From contig NZ_BSNI01000002.1 in assembly GCF_030159895.1 (NCBI RefSeq), positions 188,039-252,038 of the forward strand: DNA of 64,000 nt, written 5' to 3'. The position numbers and the translations under genes were made by a program. The notes beneath the pieces are model-generated. The model did no database searches, was not told the origin of the DNA, and saw nothing but the letters and a program-made list of their open reading frames with translations. Shown piece after piece: positions 1-9,988 of the stretch. Position 1 is the first letter of the stretch; every line of letters starts with the position of its first letter. The stretch is from Maritalea porphyrae (GTDB taxonomy: Bacteria > Pseudomonadota > Alphaproteobacteria > Rhizobiales > Devosiaceae).

Positions 1-1686
1 TACAAGCTTGGTGCCCCCATCAACTTCAGCACCTGATTGCTCGATCAACACCTTCACCTCAGATGAAGCTTGTGCCGCTGATTGGGCAAGGCGTCGCACC
101 TCAACCGCCACAACCGCAAAGCCTTTACCTGCTTCACCAGCTCGTGCCGCTTCGACAGAGGCGTTAAGCGCCAGCAAGTTGGTTTGGAACGCGATATCAT
201 CAATCATGCCGATAATGTCTGAGATCTTATTGGAAGACGCTGTGATGCGCTGCATCGCCTCATTGGCTTGCGCCATCACTTCACCGCCACGCTCAGCCAC
301 CTGGCTGGCTTCTCCGGCCGACACTTGCGCGCGCTTGGCCCGCTCTGTGTTGTCCCGCACCGTTTCTGCCAATTGCTCCGTCGCCGCAGAAGTTTCTTCA
401 ATCGAAGCGGCCTGACGGGTTGTACGCTCAGACAGATCATTGGCACCCGACAAGATCTCCCCTGTCGCGTTCTTCAAAGACTTTGACGTTTCACGCAGGC
501 TAGAGATCACCTCGGTCAGCTTATCGCCTACCCGGTTGGTGTCGTTCTTTAGCTGCAGGAACGAGCCTTGATAGTCGCCTTCCATGCGCTTGGTCAGGTC
601 AGTATTGGCCAAAGCTGCCAGCACTTCACCGGTTTCTGTTACCCCGCGGTCCACGGTTTCCACCAACTCGTTCACCCCATGGGCCAAACGGTTCAGCTCT
701 TCATCAGGGAACTCGGCTTCCACCCGGCGGGTAAAGTCACCACTAACCGCTGCATCCACCACTTCACCAAAGGCACGCTGCAACTCTTGCATCATGTCTG
801 CACGCTCTGCGGTGCGCTGCTTGGCGGCCATCTTCTCTTCTTCGGTCATTTCGTTCACCCGAAGACCGTTCGCTCTGAACACCTCAACAGCACGCGCCAT
901 CTCGCCAAGCTCGTTGGTTTTTTGCGTATATGGCACTTCATAATCATAGTCGCCATTCGCAATCTCTGTCATCGCTTCAGAAATACGCGGAATTGGTCGC
1001 ATCATCACGCGAGAGACAAAGAAGGCCGCAATCGCCATCACACCAAGTACCGCAAGCGACACCAATACGATCAGCTGCAGAGTTTCCATCACTTGGCCAA
1101 TGAAGGCCGAGATTGGCGCGCCCACATAGACAGCACCGATGACCTCGTCTTTTTTGTTCTGAATTGGTTGGTATACTGCGAAGAACTTCACGCCGCGGAT
1201 CGAAACCTCGCCGGCAAATTGTTCGTTCAACAACAGTTTTTCATAAGCGGGATTTGTGGCGTCCAGCACATATTCTTTATCGCGCACACCCTCTTCGATT
1301 TCAACTGTTGTGGTGAATTGTTCAAACCCTTCAACTTCCGGGTTAAACCGCAACAGCGACACAGGACCACGCGTTACAGCGCCGATTGAATTCACCATAT
1401 CGTCGGTGCGCAGTTTCGGCATCCGGAATGTTGTGATCGTTTTAACTTCGCCATTCTCATCCCGTCCCATATCGGACCCAGGCATCTGCGTTTCAAGAAT
1501 GGCAATGGTCGTGCGCATATTCGCCAACTGCGAATCTCGTGCTTGCGCCATCACATTGGCCGATATTTGGAAATAGATTGCAGTGGCAACCGCTGCAATT
1601 GAGAGGGCAATACTCACCACAACAAACAGCGCAATGCTTGTTGTCAGCTTTGGTTGACCAATTCGAAGCTTGAATTTGTTCTGCAT
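1..1686 (-). CDS. Methyl-accepting chemotaxis protein (C-terminus beyond window edge)
   Basis: Transmembrane chemoreceptor that senses a ligand in the periplasm and controls the CheA kinase. The visible 562 codons start at an ATG and run to the left edge still open. They show an N-terminal membrane helix (about residues 14-37), a periplasmic Cache-type sensor ending in the pattern [10 protein letters not shown], a second membrane helix, a HAMP region, and a cytoplasmic signalling domain with the hairpin-tip sequence [20 protein letters not shown]. The sensor looks like a single Cache_3-Cache_2 domain, which in other receptors binds small organic ligands; the ligand here is unknown. The next gene upstream is a paralogous receptor in the same orientation. 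The ribosome-binding site is weak. The final methylation helix and any CheR-tethering tail lie outside the window. Confidence 0.93.
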   Translation of the reverse strand, partial: MQNKFKLRIGQPKLTTSIALFVVVSIALSIAAVATAIYFQISANVMAQARDSQLANMRTTIAILETQMPGSDMGRDENGEVKTITTFRMPKLRTDDMVNSIGAVTRGPVSLLRFNPEVEGFEQFTTTVEIEEGVRDKEYVLDATNPAYEKLLLNEQFAGEVSIRGVKFFAVYQPIQNKKDEVIGAVYVGAPISAFIGQVMETLQLIVLVSLAVLGVMAIAAFFVSRVMMRPIPRISEAMTEIANGDYDYEVPYTQKTNELGEMARAVEVFRANGLRVNEMTEEEKMAAKQRTAERADMMQELQRAFGEVVDAAVSGDFTRRVEAEFPDEELNRLAHGVNELVETVDRGVTETGEVLAALANTDLTKRMEGDYQGSFLQLKNDTNRVGDKLTEVISSLRETSKSLKNATGEILSGANDLSERTTRQAASIEETSAATEQLAETVRDNTERAKRAQVSAGEASQVAERGGEVMAQANEAMQRITASSNKISDIIGMIDDIAFQTNLLALNASVEAARAGEAGKGFAVVAVEVRRLAQSAAQASSEVKVLIEQSGAEVDGGTKLV

Positions 1687-1890
1687 TATATGCTGTGCGC
1701 CAACGCAATACTCATAACGTCTTGTGCACACCCCTTGTCGCTACTCTTTTGTCAAAGAGTGTAGTGCAGCTTAGTAAATTCAACTTTAATGAAGTAAGTA
1801 ACTGTAGGTTAACAACAATTCGGCGCCGATGCCTAAAAACTAGGCAAATCAGGCCGTTTTCTTTTACAAAGATTTACAAAGCGAACACAA

Positions 1891-1918
1891 AAAAGCGCCC
1901 CAAAATTGGGGCGCTTTT
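1891..1918 (-). terminator. Rho-independent terminator after the second chemoreceptor
   Basis: A GC-rich hairpin with arms GCGCCCC and GGGGCGC around a 6-nt loop is flanked by A/T runs on both sides. It lies about 30 nt past the stop codon of the receptor that ends at 1946. It can act in both directions and separates the two chemoreceptor transcription units. Confidence 0.85.
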
Positions 1919-1945
1919 CATTCAATAGAACCAAATTGATTTGGC

Positions 1946-4477
1946 TTAAAACTGCTGCCATTCATCATCCGCACTCACATCGACCGCAGCATTGCCATGG
2001 CTAAGGTACGATTTAGCGGCGGTTGCTGCACGCTTTTGAATGTCTTTGATGCCATTTTCAGGTGGCAGCTCTTTTGGCACCTCGTTGTTTGCACCAACTG
2101 GCAAACGACGTTGACCACCATTTTGAGTGACAAACACATCAACAATCCGGTCAAGTTCGGCAGCTTGGCTCTCAGTCTGCTCAATCGCTGCATTGGTTTC
2201 TTCAACCAGTGCCGCATTGTGCTGAGTTGTTTCATCCATCTCACGCACAGCGGTATTGATCTGCTCAATGGAGGAGGCCTGAGACTTGCTCTTATCGGCA
2301 ATCGACACCATCAATTCATTGTTGGCCCGCGCCGCTTCAAGCATTGTGCCAAGATTTTCAGATGCTTGGGACACGAGCTTGGTGCCGCCATCCACTTCAG
2401 ACACCGATTGCTCAATAAGCACCTTCACATCCGAAGACGCAGTTGCTGCTGATTGCGCCAATCGACGCACTTCAACAGCAACAACCGCAAAGCCTTTACC
2501 CGCTTCACCAGCCCGTGCAGCCTCAACCGAGGCGTTCAACGCAAGCAAGTTGGTTTGGAACGCAATATCATCGATCATGCCAATGATGTTTGAGATTTTG
2601 TTGGAACTTTCGGTGATCCGCTCCATAGCCTCATTGGCCTGGCGCATCACATCACCACCTTCTTCGGCCGTAATCCGAACCTTATCCGCGATCTCGCTGG
2701 CATTGTCAGCTTCTTTGGCATTTTCAAGAACGGTATCTGCCAATTGCTCCATTGCCGCTGAGGTCTCTTCAATAGTTGCCGCTTGACGAGTAGTACGTTC
2801 TGACAAATCGTTGGCGCCAGCCAAAATCTCGCTGGTCGCGTTTTTCAACGCTGTCGAAGTGGAGCGCAGCTGGCCCACCACATCAGTCAACCGATCCGCC
2901 ACACGGTTTGTGTCGTTTTTAAGCTGGAGGAACGCACCGTCATAGTTGCCTTCCATGCGCTTGGTCAAATCAGTATTGGCCAAGGCCGCAAGCACTTCGC
3001 CGGTCTCTTTAATGCCGCGATCAACAGTATCGATCAATGAGTTCACGCTGCGCGAAAGTTTGACCATCTCTTCATCAGATATGTCTTCGCTTACCCGCTG
3101 AGAGAAATCCCCTGCAGCGGCAGCGCCCACAACAATACCAAAGCTCTGTTGTAACTCTTCCATCATCTCTTGGCGTTCAGCCAGCGCTTTCTGACGCGCT
3201 GCCTCTTCAACACCCAACTCAGCGACTTTGACAGCGTTTTCGCGGAATACTTCTACCGCGCGCGCCATCGAACCTAGCTCATCGTGCCGCTCTAGTCCGT
3301 CGACAGTAACGTCCAGATCGTCACTCGACAACGACCGCATGGTCTCGGTGATGTTTGACATTGGGCGTGTAATGGTACGCGAGAAGAACCAGCCTATTGC
3401 CGCCATAATGACGAGCAAGACGCCACCGATTGCCAGCATAGTCATGCGCATCACGCCGACGCTGGCCAATGCCTCTGATTTGTCTTGCACCGCAAGTACG
3501 GCCCATGTGGTGCCTTTGAACTCCATAGGCGACGCTGCAAACAGCATGGTGGTATTGCGATATTCAGAAAACTCACCTTGTACGGCATTGCCGTTGATGG
3601 CTGCATCAATCTCGTGCGCCTCAAATGTGGTTTGCAAAATATCATTTTCTTCGCTGAACGTTGAATCGTTGCGCATCAGATGATCGGCACCAACAACCAC
3701 GGTCTCGCCAGTTTCACCCAGTCCAACCTTAGCGCCCATAATCGCATTAATGCGATCAATCGGCATTTGGAAAACAAGAACGCCAATGCGCTTATTGCCC
3801 TCAAAAATTGGCGTCGAAATAAAGCTCGCTGGTGCGTCATAGCTCGGCTTATAGGGCTTGAAGTCGAGGAAATAGCTTTCGCCCTTATTCAGCGAAATGC
3901 CGGCTCTAAACGCGTTACCAAGATCAGTATCCGCCCATTCACCACCGCCGGTTTTAAAGTTTGTGGCATAATCGAGTTCTTTGAATACGGTGTAGACAAG
4001 GTCGCCCTGATCATCGAATAGGAAAATGTCGTAATAACCACGTTGATTTAGCTGTTCGCGGAACGTTGCGTGAAATTGGCCATGCACTTTGTCATATTCT
4101 GTACCGCCAGGTGCAGCATCCAACAAATGTTTGGAACCCAGCTCATTTGGGTTTTTGTCAATATAGGCATCCTGCAAAAGCTTCGCCTGATCACCGACCA
4201 GCGTATCCCATGCCGCATCAAACGCCTTCAAAGCGGACACGGTATATGGGTTATCGGCCGTTAGAACCAAGTCTGTTTGAATATCTTCCAGATAGGCTTT
4301 CATTTCGTGCGCGCGGCCATCCGCAAGCGTTTCAAGTTTTTTTGTTTCAGATTGAGAAATGACCGAAGAACCGATCATAACGCCTGAAATACCAAGGCCT
4401 AGGCCCACAGCCACCACGCCACCGATTACAAGTGCGGGCAATTTGTGCGCAATTTTTAGTTGAGATAGAACACTCAT
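1946..4477 (-). CDS. Methyl-accepting chemotaxis protein with double-Cache-like sensor and CheR-tethering tail
   Basis: Full-length 843-residue chemoreceptor. Membrane helix 1 spans about residues 13-37. A roughly 300-residue periplasmic sensor of dCache type (patterns GYYDIFLFDDQGDLVYTV and RIGVLVFQMPIDRIN) is followed by helix 2 near residue 350, a HAMP domain, a second HAMP-like segment, and the signalling hairpin with [20 protein letters not shown]. The last five residues, EWQQF, fit the x-aromatic-x-x-aromatic pentapeptide that tethers the CheR methyltransferase and CheB methylesterase to high-abundance receptors. Its cytoplasmic part is closely similar to the receptor next door, while the sensor domains differ. 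No other che genes are in the window, so this is a receptor locus apart from the main chemotaxis operon. Confidence 0.96.
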   Translation of the reverse strand: MSVLSQLKIAHKLPALVIGGVVAVGLGLGISGVMIGSSVISQSETKKLETLADGRAHEMKAYLEDIQTDLVLTADNPYTVSALKAFDAAWDTLVGDQAKLLQDAYIDKNPNELGSKHLLDAAPGGTEYDKVHGQFHATFREQLNQRGYYDIFLFDDQGDLVYTVFKELDYATNFKTGGGEWADTDLGNAFRAGISLNKGESYFLDFKPYKPSYDAPASFISTPIFEGNKRIGVLVFQMPIDRINAIMGAKVGLGETGETVVVGADHLMRNDSTFSEENDILQTTFEAHEIDAAINGNAVQGEFSEYRNTTMLFAASPMEFKGTTWAVLAVQDKSEALASVGVMRMTMLAIGGVLLVIMAAIGWFFSRTITRPMSNITETMRSLSSDDLDVTVDGLERHDELGSMARAVEVFRENAVKVAELGVEEAARQKALAERQEMMEELQQSFGIVVGAAAAGDFSQRVSEDISDEEMVKLSRSVNSLIDTVDRGIKETGEVLAALANTDLTKRMEGNYDGAFLQLKNDTNRVADRLTDVVGQLRSTSTALKNATSEILAGANDLSERTTRQAATIEETSAAMEQLADTVLENAKEADNASEIADKVRITAEEGGDVMRQANEAMERITESSNKISNIIGMIDDIAFQTNLLALNASVEAARAGEAGKGFAVVAVEVRRLAQSAATASSDVKVLIEQSVSEVDGGTKLVSQASENLGTMLEAARANNELMVSIADKSKSQASSIEQINTAVREMDETTQHNAALVEETNAAIEQTESQAAELDRIVDVFVTQNGGQRRLPVGANNEVPKELPPENGIKDIQKRAATAAKSYLSHGNAAVDVSADDEWQQF

Positions 4478-4552
4478 CTCTCTTCACCTCTTCGACAACG
4501 CACGAATCCCCCACGCGCGTATCCTATGGATACAAAATGCCAGCCAACAGAA

Positions 4553-4573
4553 ACCAAATGGTTAACATTTGGT
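4553..4573. promoter_or_regulatory. 21-bp palindrome upstream of the chemoreceptor, containing TTAACC
   Basis: Perfect inverted repeat with 8-bp arms (ACCAAATG and CATTTGGT) and a 5-bp centre, 76 bp upstream of the receptor start. Read on the minus strand, the centre gives TTAACCAT, which resembles a half-site of CtrA, the cell-cycle and motility regulator of alphaproteobacteria. No second half-site is present at the usual 7-bp spacing, so another regulator is equally possible. Confidence 0.4.
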
Positions 4574-4702
4574 ATTGGCAATTAACTAAGTACTAATAGT
4601 TGGAAAGTGGCATTTGCAATAATTCCACAATGCGCAAAGGGGTATTAACATCATCTTACCCCCACGGTTGAACATGGTGTTTTTGAAAAATGAACAATAA
4701 AA

Positions 4703-4731
4703 AAGACCCGCACAATGATTGTACGGGTCTT
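4703..4731 (-). terminator. Terminator of the atpHAGDC operon
   Basis: Long hairpin with an 8-bp outer stem (AAGACCCG / CGGGTCTT) and an inner ACAAT/ATTGT stem, followed on the minus strand by a T-rich stretch. It lies about 30 nt past the atpC stop codon. Confidence 0.85.
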
Positions 4732-4759
4732 AATAATCTTGAAAGGCTTTGAAACCGAT

Positions 4760-5176
4760 CTAGTTCGGCAAACCTACCGCATCGATTTCCAACAATAGGT
4801 TTTTCCAACCATCAAGCGCTGTCTGTGCATCTTGCTTTGCTTGATCTGTTGTTGCTGCACTCAAAGCTGCCTGTGCTTTAACAATTGCTGCATCCAATTC
4901 AGAACGATCAAAGTCAGCGCCGGTCTTCGCCTGCTCTGCCAGAATAGTTAGGCCTGCATCAGAAACATCAGCAAAGCCGCCCTGTACATAATAGGTACGC
5001 TCCGCACCACCAGAAGTCACCGTCACAAAGCCGGCTTTGAGTGTGGTCATCAACGCCGCATGGTCGCCCATCACGGTGAAATAACCATCAGCACCTGGCA
5101 CAGTTACAGACGAAGCCTGTTCACTTAGCACCAGGTTTTCTGGTGAAACGATCTCGATTTTAATGCCGTCGGCCAT
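4760..5176 (-). CDS. atpC: F1 ATP synthase epsilon subunit
   Basis: Rotor-stalk subunit of F1Fo ATP synthase that couples rotation and can inhibit ATP hydrolysis. The 138-residue length is normal for the family. Residues 1-85 form the beta-sandwich, with the typical PGADGYFTVMGDHAAL stretch; the Ala-rich C-terminal part is the two-helix regulatory segment. It is the last gene of atpHAGDC, 15 nt after atpD, and a strong terminator follows. As in most alphaproteobacteria, the Fo genes are not in this cluster. Confidence 0.98.
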   Translation of the reverse strand: MADGIKIEIVSPENLVLSEQASSVTVPGADGYFTVMGDHAALMTTLKAGFVTVTSGGAERTYYVQGGFADVSDAGLTILAEQAKTGADFDRSELDAAIVKAQAALSAATTDQAKQDAQTALDGWKNLLLEIDAVGLPN

Positions 5177-5191
5177 TAAACCCTCGTTTCC

Positions 5192-6640
<1,449 letters not shown>

Positions 6641-7516
6641 TTAGAGCGCTTCCGCGCCTGAGATAATTTCAATCAATTCTTTAGTGATCTGAGCTTGGCG
6701 CTGACGGTTGTAGCTAATTTCAAGCTTGTTGATCATGTCGCCAGCGTTACGGGTCGCATTGTCCATCGCAGACATTTTGGCACCCATCTCACCAGCCGCA
6801 TTTTCAAGCAATGCGTGGAAAATCTGCACTGACACGTTACGTGGCAACAAATCTTCCAAAATAGCTTCTTCGCTTGGCTCATATTCGTAGTTTGTGGCTT
6901 CACCAGAAACCGCATCCTCATCAAATGAGGCAGGGATCAATTGGTGCGCAGTTGGCACCTGGCTGATCACTGATTTAAACTTTGAATAGAACAATGTAGC
7001 GACATCAAACTCACCAGCGTCAAACATTTCAAGCACGCGATCGCCAATTTCCTTAGCATTCGAATACCCAATTTGCTTCACTTCACGCAAAGTGATCAGA
7101 TCTTCCATTTGGTCGGCGAACAAACGCTTCAACACGTCATGTCCTTTTTTGCCAACGCAAAGAATTTTCACTGTTTTGCCTTCAGCAATCAACTTATTCG
7201 CATGGTCACGTGCAAGACGCGCAATTGAAGAGTTGAAGCCACCGCACAATCCGCGTTCAGCGGATGCAACGATAAGCAATTGTGTCTGGTCTTTACCGTT
7301 TCCACCAAGCAGCTGCGGTGCACCTTCACGGCCCTTATAGGCCGCGGCCAAACCAGCAAGCACATCATTCATGCGCTCTGCGTATGGCCGGGCACTTTCA
7401 GCATTTTCTTGCGCACGGCGCAGCTTTGCAGCTGCAACCATTTGCATTGCTTTAGTGATCTTCTGGGTCGACTTGACCGAAGATATCCGGTTTTTAAGGT
7501 CCTTCAATGAGGGCAT
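6641..7516 (-). CDS. atpG: F1 ATP synthase gamma subunit
   Basis: Central shaft that rotates inside the alpha3beta3 ring. The N-terminal helix ([20 protein letters not shown]) and the C-terminal helix ([20 protein letters not shown]) form the antiparallel coiled coil, with the Rossmann-like middle domain between them. Length 291 agrees with alphaproteobacterial homologues. It lies 30 nt downstream of atpA in the same operon. Confidence 0.98.
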   Translation of the reverse strand: MPSLKDLKNRISSVKSTQKITKAMQMVAAAKLRRAQENAESARPYAERMNDVLAGLAAAYKGREGAPQLLGGNGKDQTQLLIVASAERGLCGGFNSSIARLARDHANKLIAEGKTVKILCVGKKGHDVLKRLFADQMEDLITLREVKQIGYSNAKEIGDRVLEMFDAGEFDVATLFYSKFKSVISQVPTAHQLIPASFDEDAVSGEATNYEYEPSEEAILEDLLPRNVSVQIFHALLENAAGEMGAKMSAMDNATRNAGDMINKLEISYNRQRQAQITKELIEIISGAEAL

Positions 7517-7546
7517 AGCACCTCAGCTCCTTGTCAAAACCAAAAG

Positions 7547-9079
7547 TTACGCTGCAAAAGTCTTGGCGTAACCGCCAATCGCTGCATGCAATTTCTCACG
7601 AGTATCGTCAGAGATTGCTTTCTCTTTTGCAATCGTGCCGAGCAAATCTTTGTGCTTAGAGCGCAATGCGCCAAGCAAGCCCTGCTCAAACTTTTGAACG
7701 TCACGTACGCCAACAGCATCGATGTAGCCTTCAACACCGGCGAAAATCACAGCAACCTGCTCTTCAGTTTTCAAAGGTGAGAACTGAGGCTGTTTCAGCA
7801 ATTCAACAAGACGCGCGCCGCGGTTCAATAGCTTCTGCGTTGCCGCATCAAGGTCTGAACCAAACTGAGCAAACGCTGCCATTTCACGATACTGGGCCAA
7901 TTCACCCTTAATCGAGCCTGCAACTTGCTTCATCGCTTTGATCTGAGCTGATGAACCCACGCGAGACACTGACAAACCAACGTTCACAGCAGGACGGATA
8001 CCTTGGAAGAACAAGTCTGTTTCCAAGAAGATCTGACCATCAGTGATCGAAATCACGTTTGTTGGAATGTAAGCAGAAACGTCGTTCGCTTGTGTTTCAA
8101 TGATCGGCAGCGCAGTCAATGAGCCTGAACCGTGATCTTCGTTCAACTTCGCTGAACGCTCAAGCAAACGGGAGTGTAGATAGAACACGTCACCAGGATA
8201 AGCTTCACGTCCAGGTGGACGACGAAGAAGAAGTGACATCTGACGATAAGCTACAGCTTGCTTTGAAAGGTCATCATAACCAATCACAGCGTGCATACCG
8301 TTATCGCGGAAATATTCGCCCATTGTACAACCGGTGAACGGTGCCAAGAACTGCATAGGCGCAGGATCAGAAGCAGTCGCTGCAACAACGATTGAGTACT
8401 CAAGTGCGCCGGCGTCTTCCAACTGCTTCACGAACTGCGCAACAGTTGAACGCTTTTGGCCAACCGCAACGTAGATACAGTAAAGCTTCTCGTTCTCGTC
8501 GCCTGCATCGTGCGCTGGCTTCTGGTTCAAGAAAGTATCAAGAACAATCGCTGTTTTACCAGTTTGACGGTCACCAATGATCAATTCACGCTGGCCACGA
8601 CCAACTGGGATCATCGCATCCACTGATTTCAAACCAGTAGACATTGGCTCGTGCACAGACTTACGTGGCAAAATGCCAGGCGCCTTAACGTCAACCAATG
8701 CGCGTTTCTTTGATTTGATTGGGCCTTTACCATCAATTGGGTTACCCAAACCATCAACAACACGACCCAAAAGCTCTGGACCAACTGGAACGTCCACAAT
8801 AGCGCCTGTACGCTTAACTGTGTCGCCCTCTTTAATAGAACGGTCAGAACCGAAAATAACAACACCTACGTTGTCAGCTTCAAGGTTCAATGCCATCCCT
8901 TTAATGCCACCTGGGAACTCAACGAGCTCACCAGCCTGAACATTGTCAAGACCGTAAACACGAGCAATACCGTCACCGACGGAGAGAACTTGCCCAACTT
9001 CTGAGACTTGCGCCTCTTTCCCAAATTCTTTGATTTGATCTTTGAGAATGGCAGAAATTTCTGCAGCTTTAATATCCAT
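7547..9079 (-). CDS. atpA: F1 ATP synthase alpha subunit
   Basis: Non-catalytic nucleotide-binding subunit alternating with beta in the F1 hexamer. Residues 169-176 are the Walker A loop GDRQTGKT. The family sequence [28 protein letters not shown] is present in pieces across the middle domain. Length 510 is typical. Its ATG overlaps the stop codon of atpH by one base (TAATG), which suggests translational coupling. Confidence 0.99.
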   Translation of the reverse strand: MDIKAAEISAILKDQIKEFGKEAQVSEVGQVLSVGDGIARVYGLDNVQAGELVEFPGGIKGMALNLEADNVGVVIFGSDRSIKEGDTVKRTGAIVDVPVGPELLGRVVDGLGNPIDGKGPIKSKKRALVDVKAPGILPRKSVHEPMSTGLKSVDAMIPVGRGQRELIIGDRQTGKTAIVLDTFLNQKPAHDAGDENEKLYCIYVAVGQKRSTVAQFVKQLEDAGALEYSIVVAATASDPAPMQFLAPFTGCTMGEYFRDNGMHAVIGYDDLSKQAVAYRQMSLLLRRPPGREAYPGDVFYLHSRLLERSAKLNEDHGSGSLTALPIIETQANDVSAYIPTNVISITDGQIFLETDLFFQGIRPAVNVGLSVSRVGSSAQIKAMKQVAGSIKGELAQYREMAAFAQFGSDLDAATQKLLNRGARLVELLKQPQFSPLKTEEQVAVIFAGVEGYIDAVGVRDVQKFEQGLLGALRSKHKDLLGTIAKEKAISDDTREKLHAAIGGYAKTFAA

Positions 9080-9639
9080 TAGCCGACCTCTTTCATGGCG
9101 ATCTTCATGGCTGTCAATTTCGTCTTGAGCGAAGAGTCGATCATCTGGGAACCAACCTTAACGATTAGTCCGCCAATCAGATCAGCATCCACATGCTGCT
9201 CAAGCGTGACATCCTTACCAATCTTCTCTTTGAGAGCCTTAGCAAGGCTGTCTTGGTGTGCTTTCGAAAGCGGTTGAGCAGAAGTTACCTCGGCGTGAAC
9301 TTCACCCCGATCCTTTGCCGCAAACGCTTTGAACTGTGAAATCATTTGTGGCAACGCGAACAGACGTTGGTTCTTTGCCACTAGATTTAAGAAATTTGCT
9401 GTTAGGCCTTTAAGCTTGGCCTTTTTGATCAACGCCTCAACGACAGCGCTTTTTGCTTCACCAGAAACCACTGGGCTCTTCAAAAAGTCAGAAAAATCTT
9501 GGCTGTCATTGATCAGCTTCAAAAGGCCATCAAGGGCCTTTTCAACACCCGCAATGTCTTTTGCTTCGGACGCTAAATCAAATAGCGCCGACGCATACGG
9601 ACGGGCGATAGTTACGAGAACCGAGTTTTGTGCGCTCAA
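9079..9639 (-). CDS. atpH: F1 ATP synthase delta subunit
   Basis: Peripheral-stalk subunit that ties F1 to the Fo b/b' stator. The core begins with [11 protein letters not shown] and ends near [21 protein letters not shown], as in the OSCP/delta family. I start it at a TTG (9639) that gives 186 residues, the usual family length, with about a dozen residues before the conserved RPYA; a GGGG lies roughly 10 nt upstream. An in-frame ATG at 9723 would add 28 residues unlike the family and has no ribosome-binding site at normal spacing. It is the first gene of atpHAGDC and overlaps atpA by one base. Confidence 0.9.
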   Translation of the reverse strand: MSAQNSVLVTIARPYASALFDLASEAKDIAGVEKALDGLLKLINDSQDFSDFLKSPVVSGEAKSAVVEALIKKAKLKGLTANFLNLVAKNQRLFALPQMISQFKAFAAKDRGEVHAEVTSAQPLSKAHQDSLAKALKEKIGKDVTLEQHVDADLIGGLIVKVGSQMIDSSLKTKLTAMKIAMKEVG

Positions 9640-9988
9640 AGCCTCTATACCCCAATCAATTGCAAAAATTCGCTTTACCAATCCCGTCGAGCGATAGCCC
9701 GCAAAACCGGCGCGAATTTTCATGGTGTTTGGAGGCTGACGGTACCGCCCTCCTCAGATATCGCGCACCGTCTACCATAAGCATTTAGGCCGCGCAATAG
9801 ATTCGATGTCGAAATTGCCCGAGTCTTTTGTCCTATGCGGGATTTTGTGAAGATTTCACAAGAATGCGCGCTTTTTTGACAAAATCAAACCTGAACTGGG
9901 CTTTTCTGCCCATTTGCCGCCATCGTCGCTTTTGGCGATAAACCGATATGCAAAACTGCGTCAAAACAACTCACCAACGCTGAGATGC
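9640..9988. other. priA-atpH intergenic region, probable atp promoter and leader
   Basis: About 350 bp with no convincing gene. It must hold the atp operon promoter and leader, unless transcription continues from priA. A perfect 7-3-7 palindrome (TTGTGAA/TTCACAA) lies at 9845-9861. A GGAGG/CCTCC inverted repeat around a central KpnI-like palindrome occupies 9731-9753. I could not place a convincing -35/-10 pair. Confidence 0.5.
9845..9861. promoter_or_regulatory. 7-3-7 palindrome upstream of the atp operon
   Basis: Perfect inverted repeat TTGTGAA-GAT-TTCACAA. It resembles a CRP/FNR-family site (TGTGA and TCACA half-sites) but the half-sites are 5 bp apart rather than the usual 6. It sits 206 bp upstream of the preferred atpH start. 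Function not established. Confidence 0.35.

Noticed and set aside
1695-1928. Short plus-strand frame between the two chemoreceptors
   Set aside because: It reads through the terminator hairpin, lacks a ribosome-binding site and has biased, low-complexity composition; treated as noncoding.
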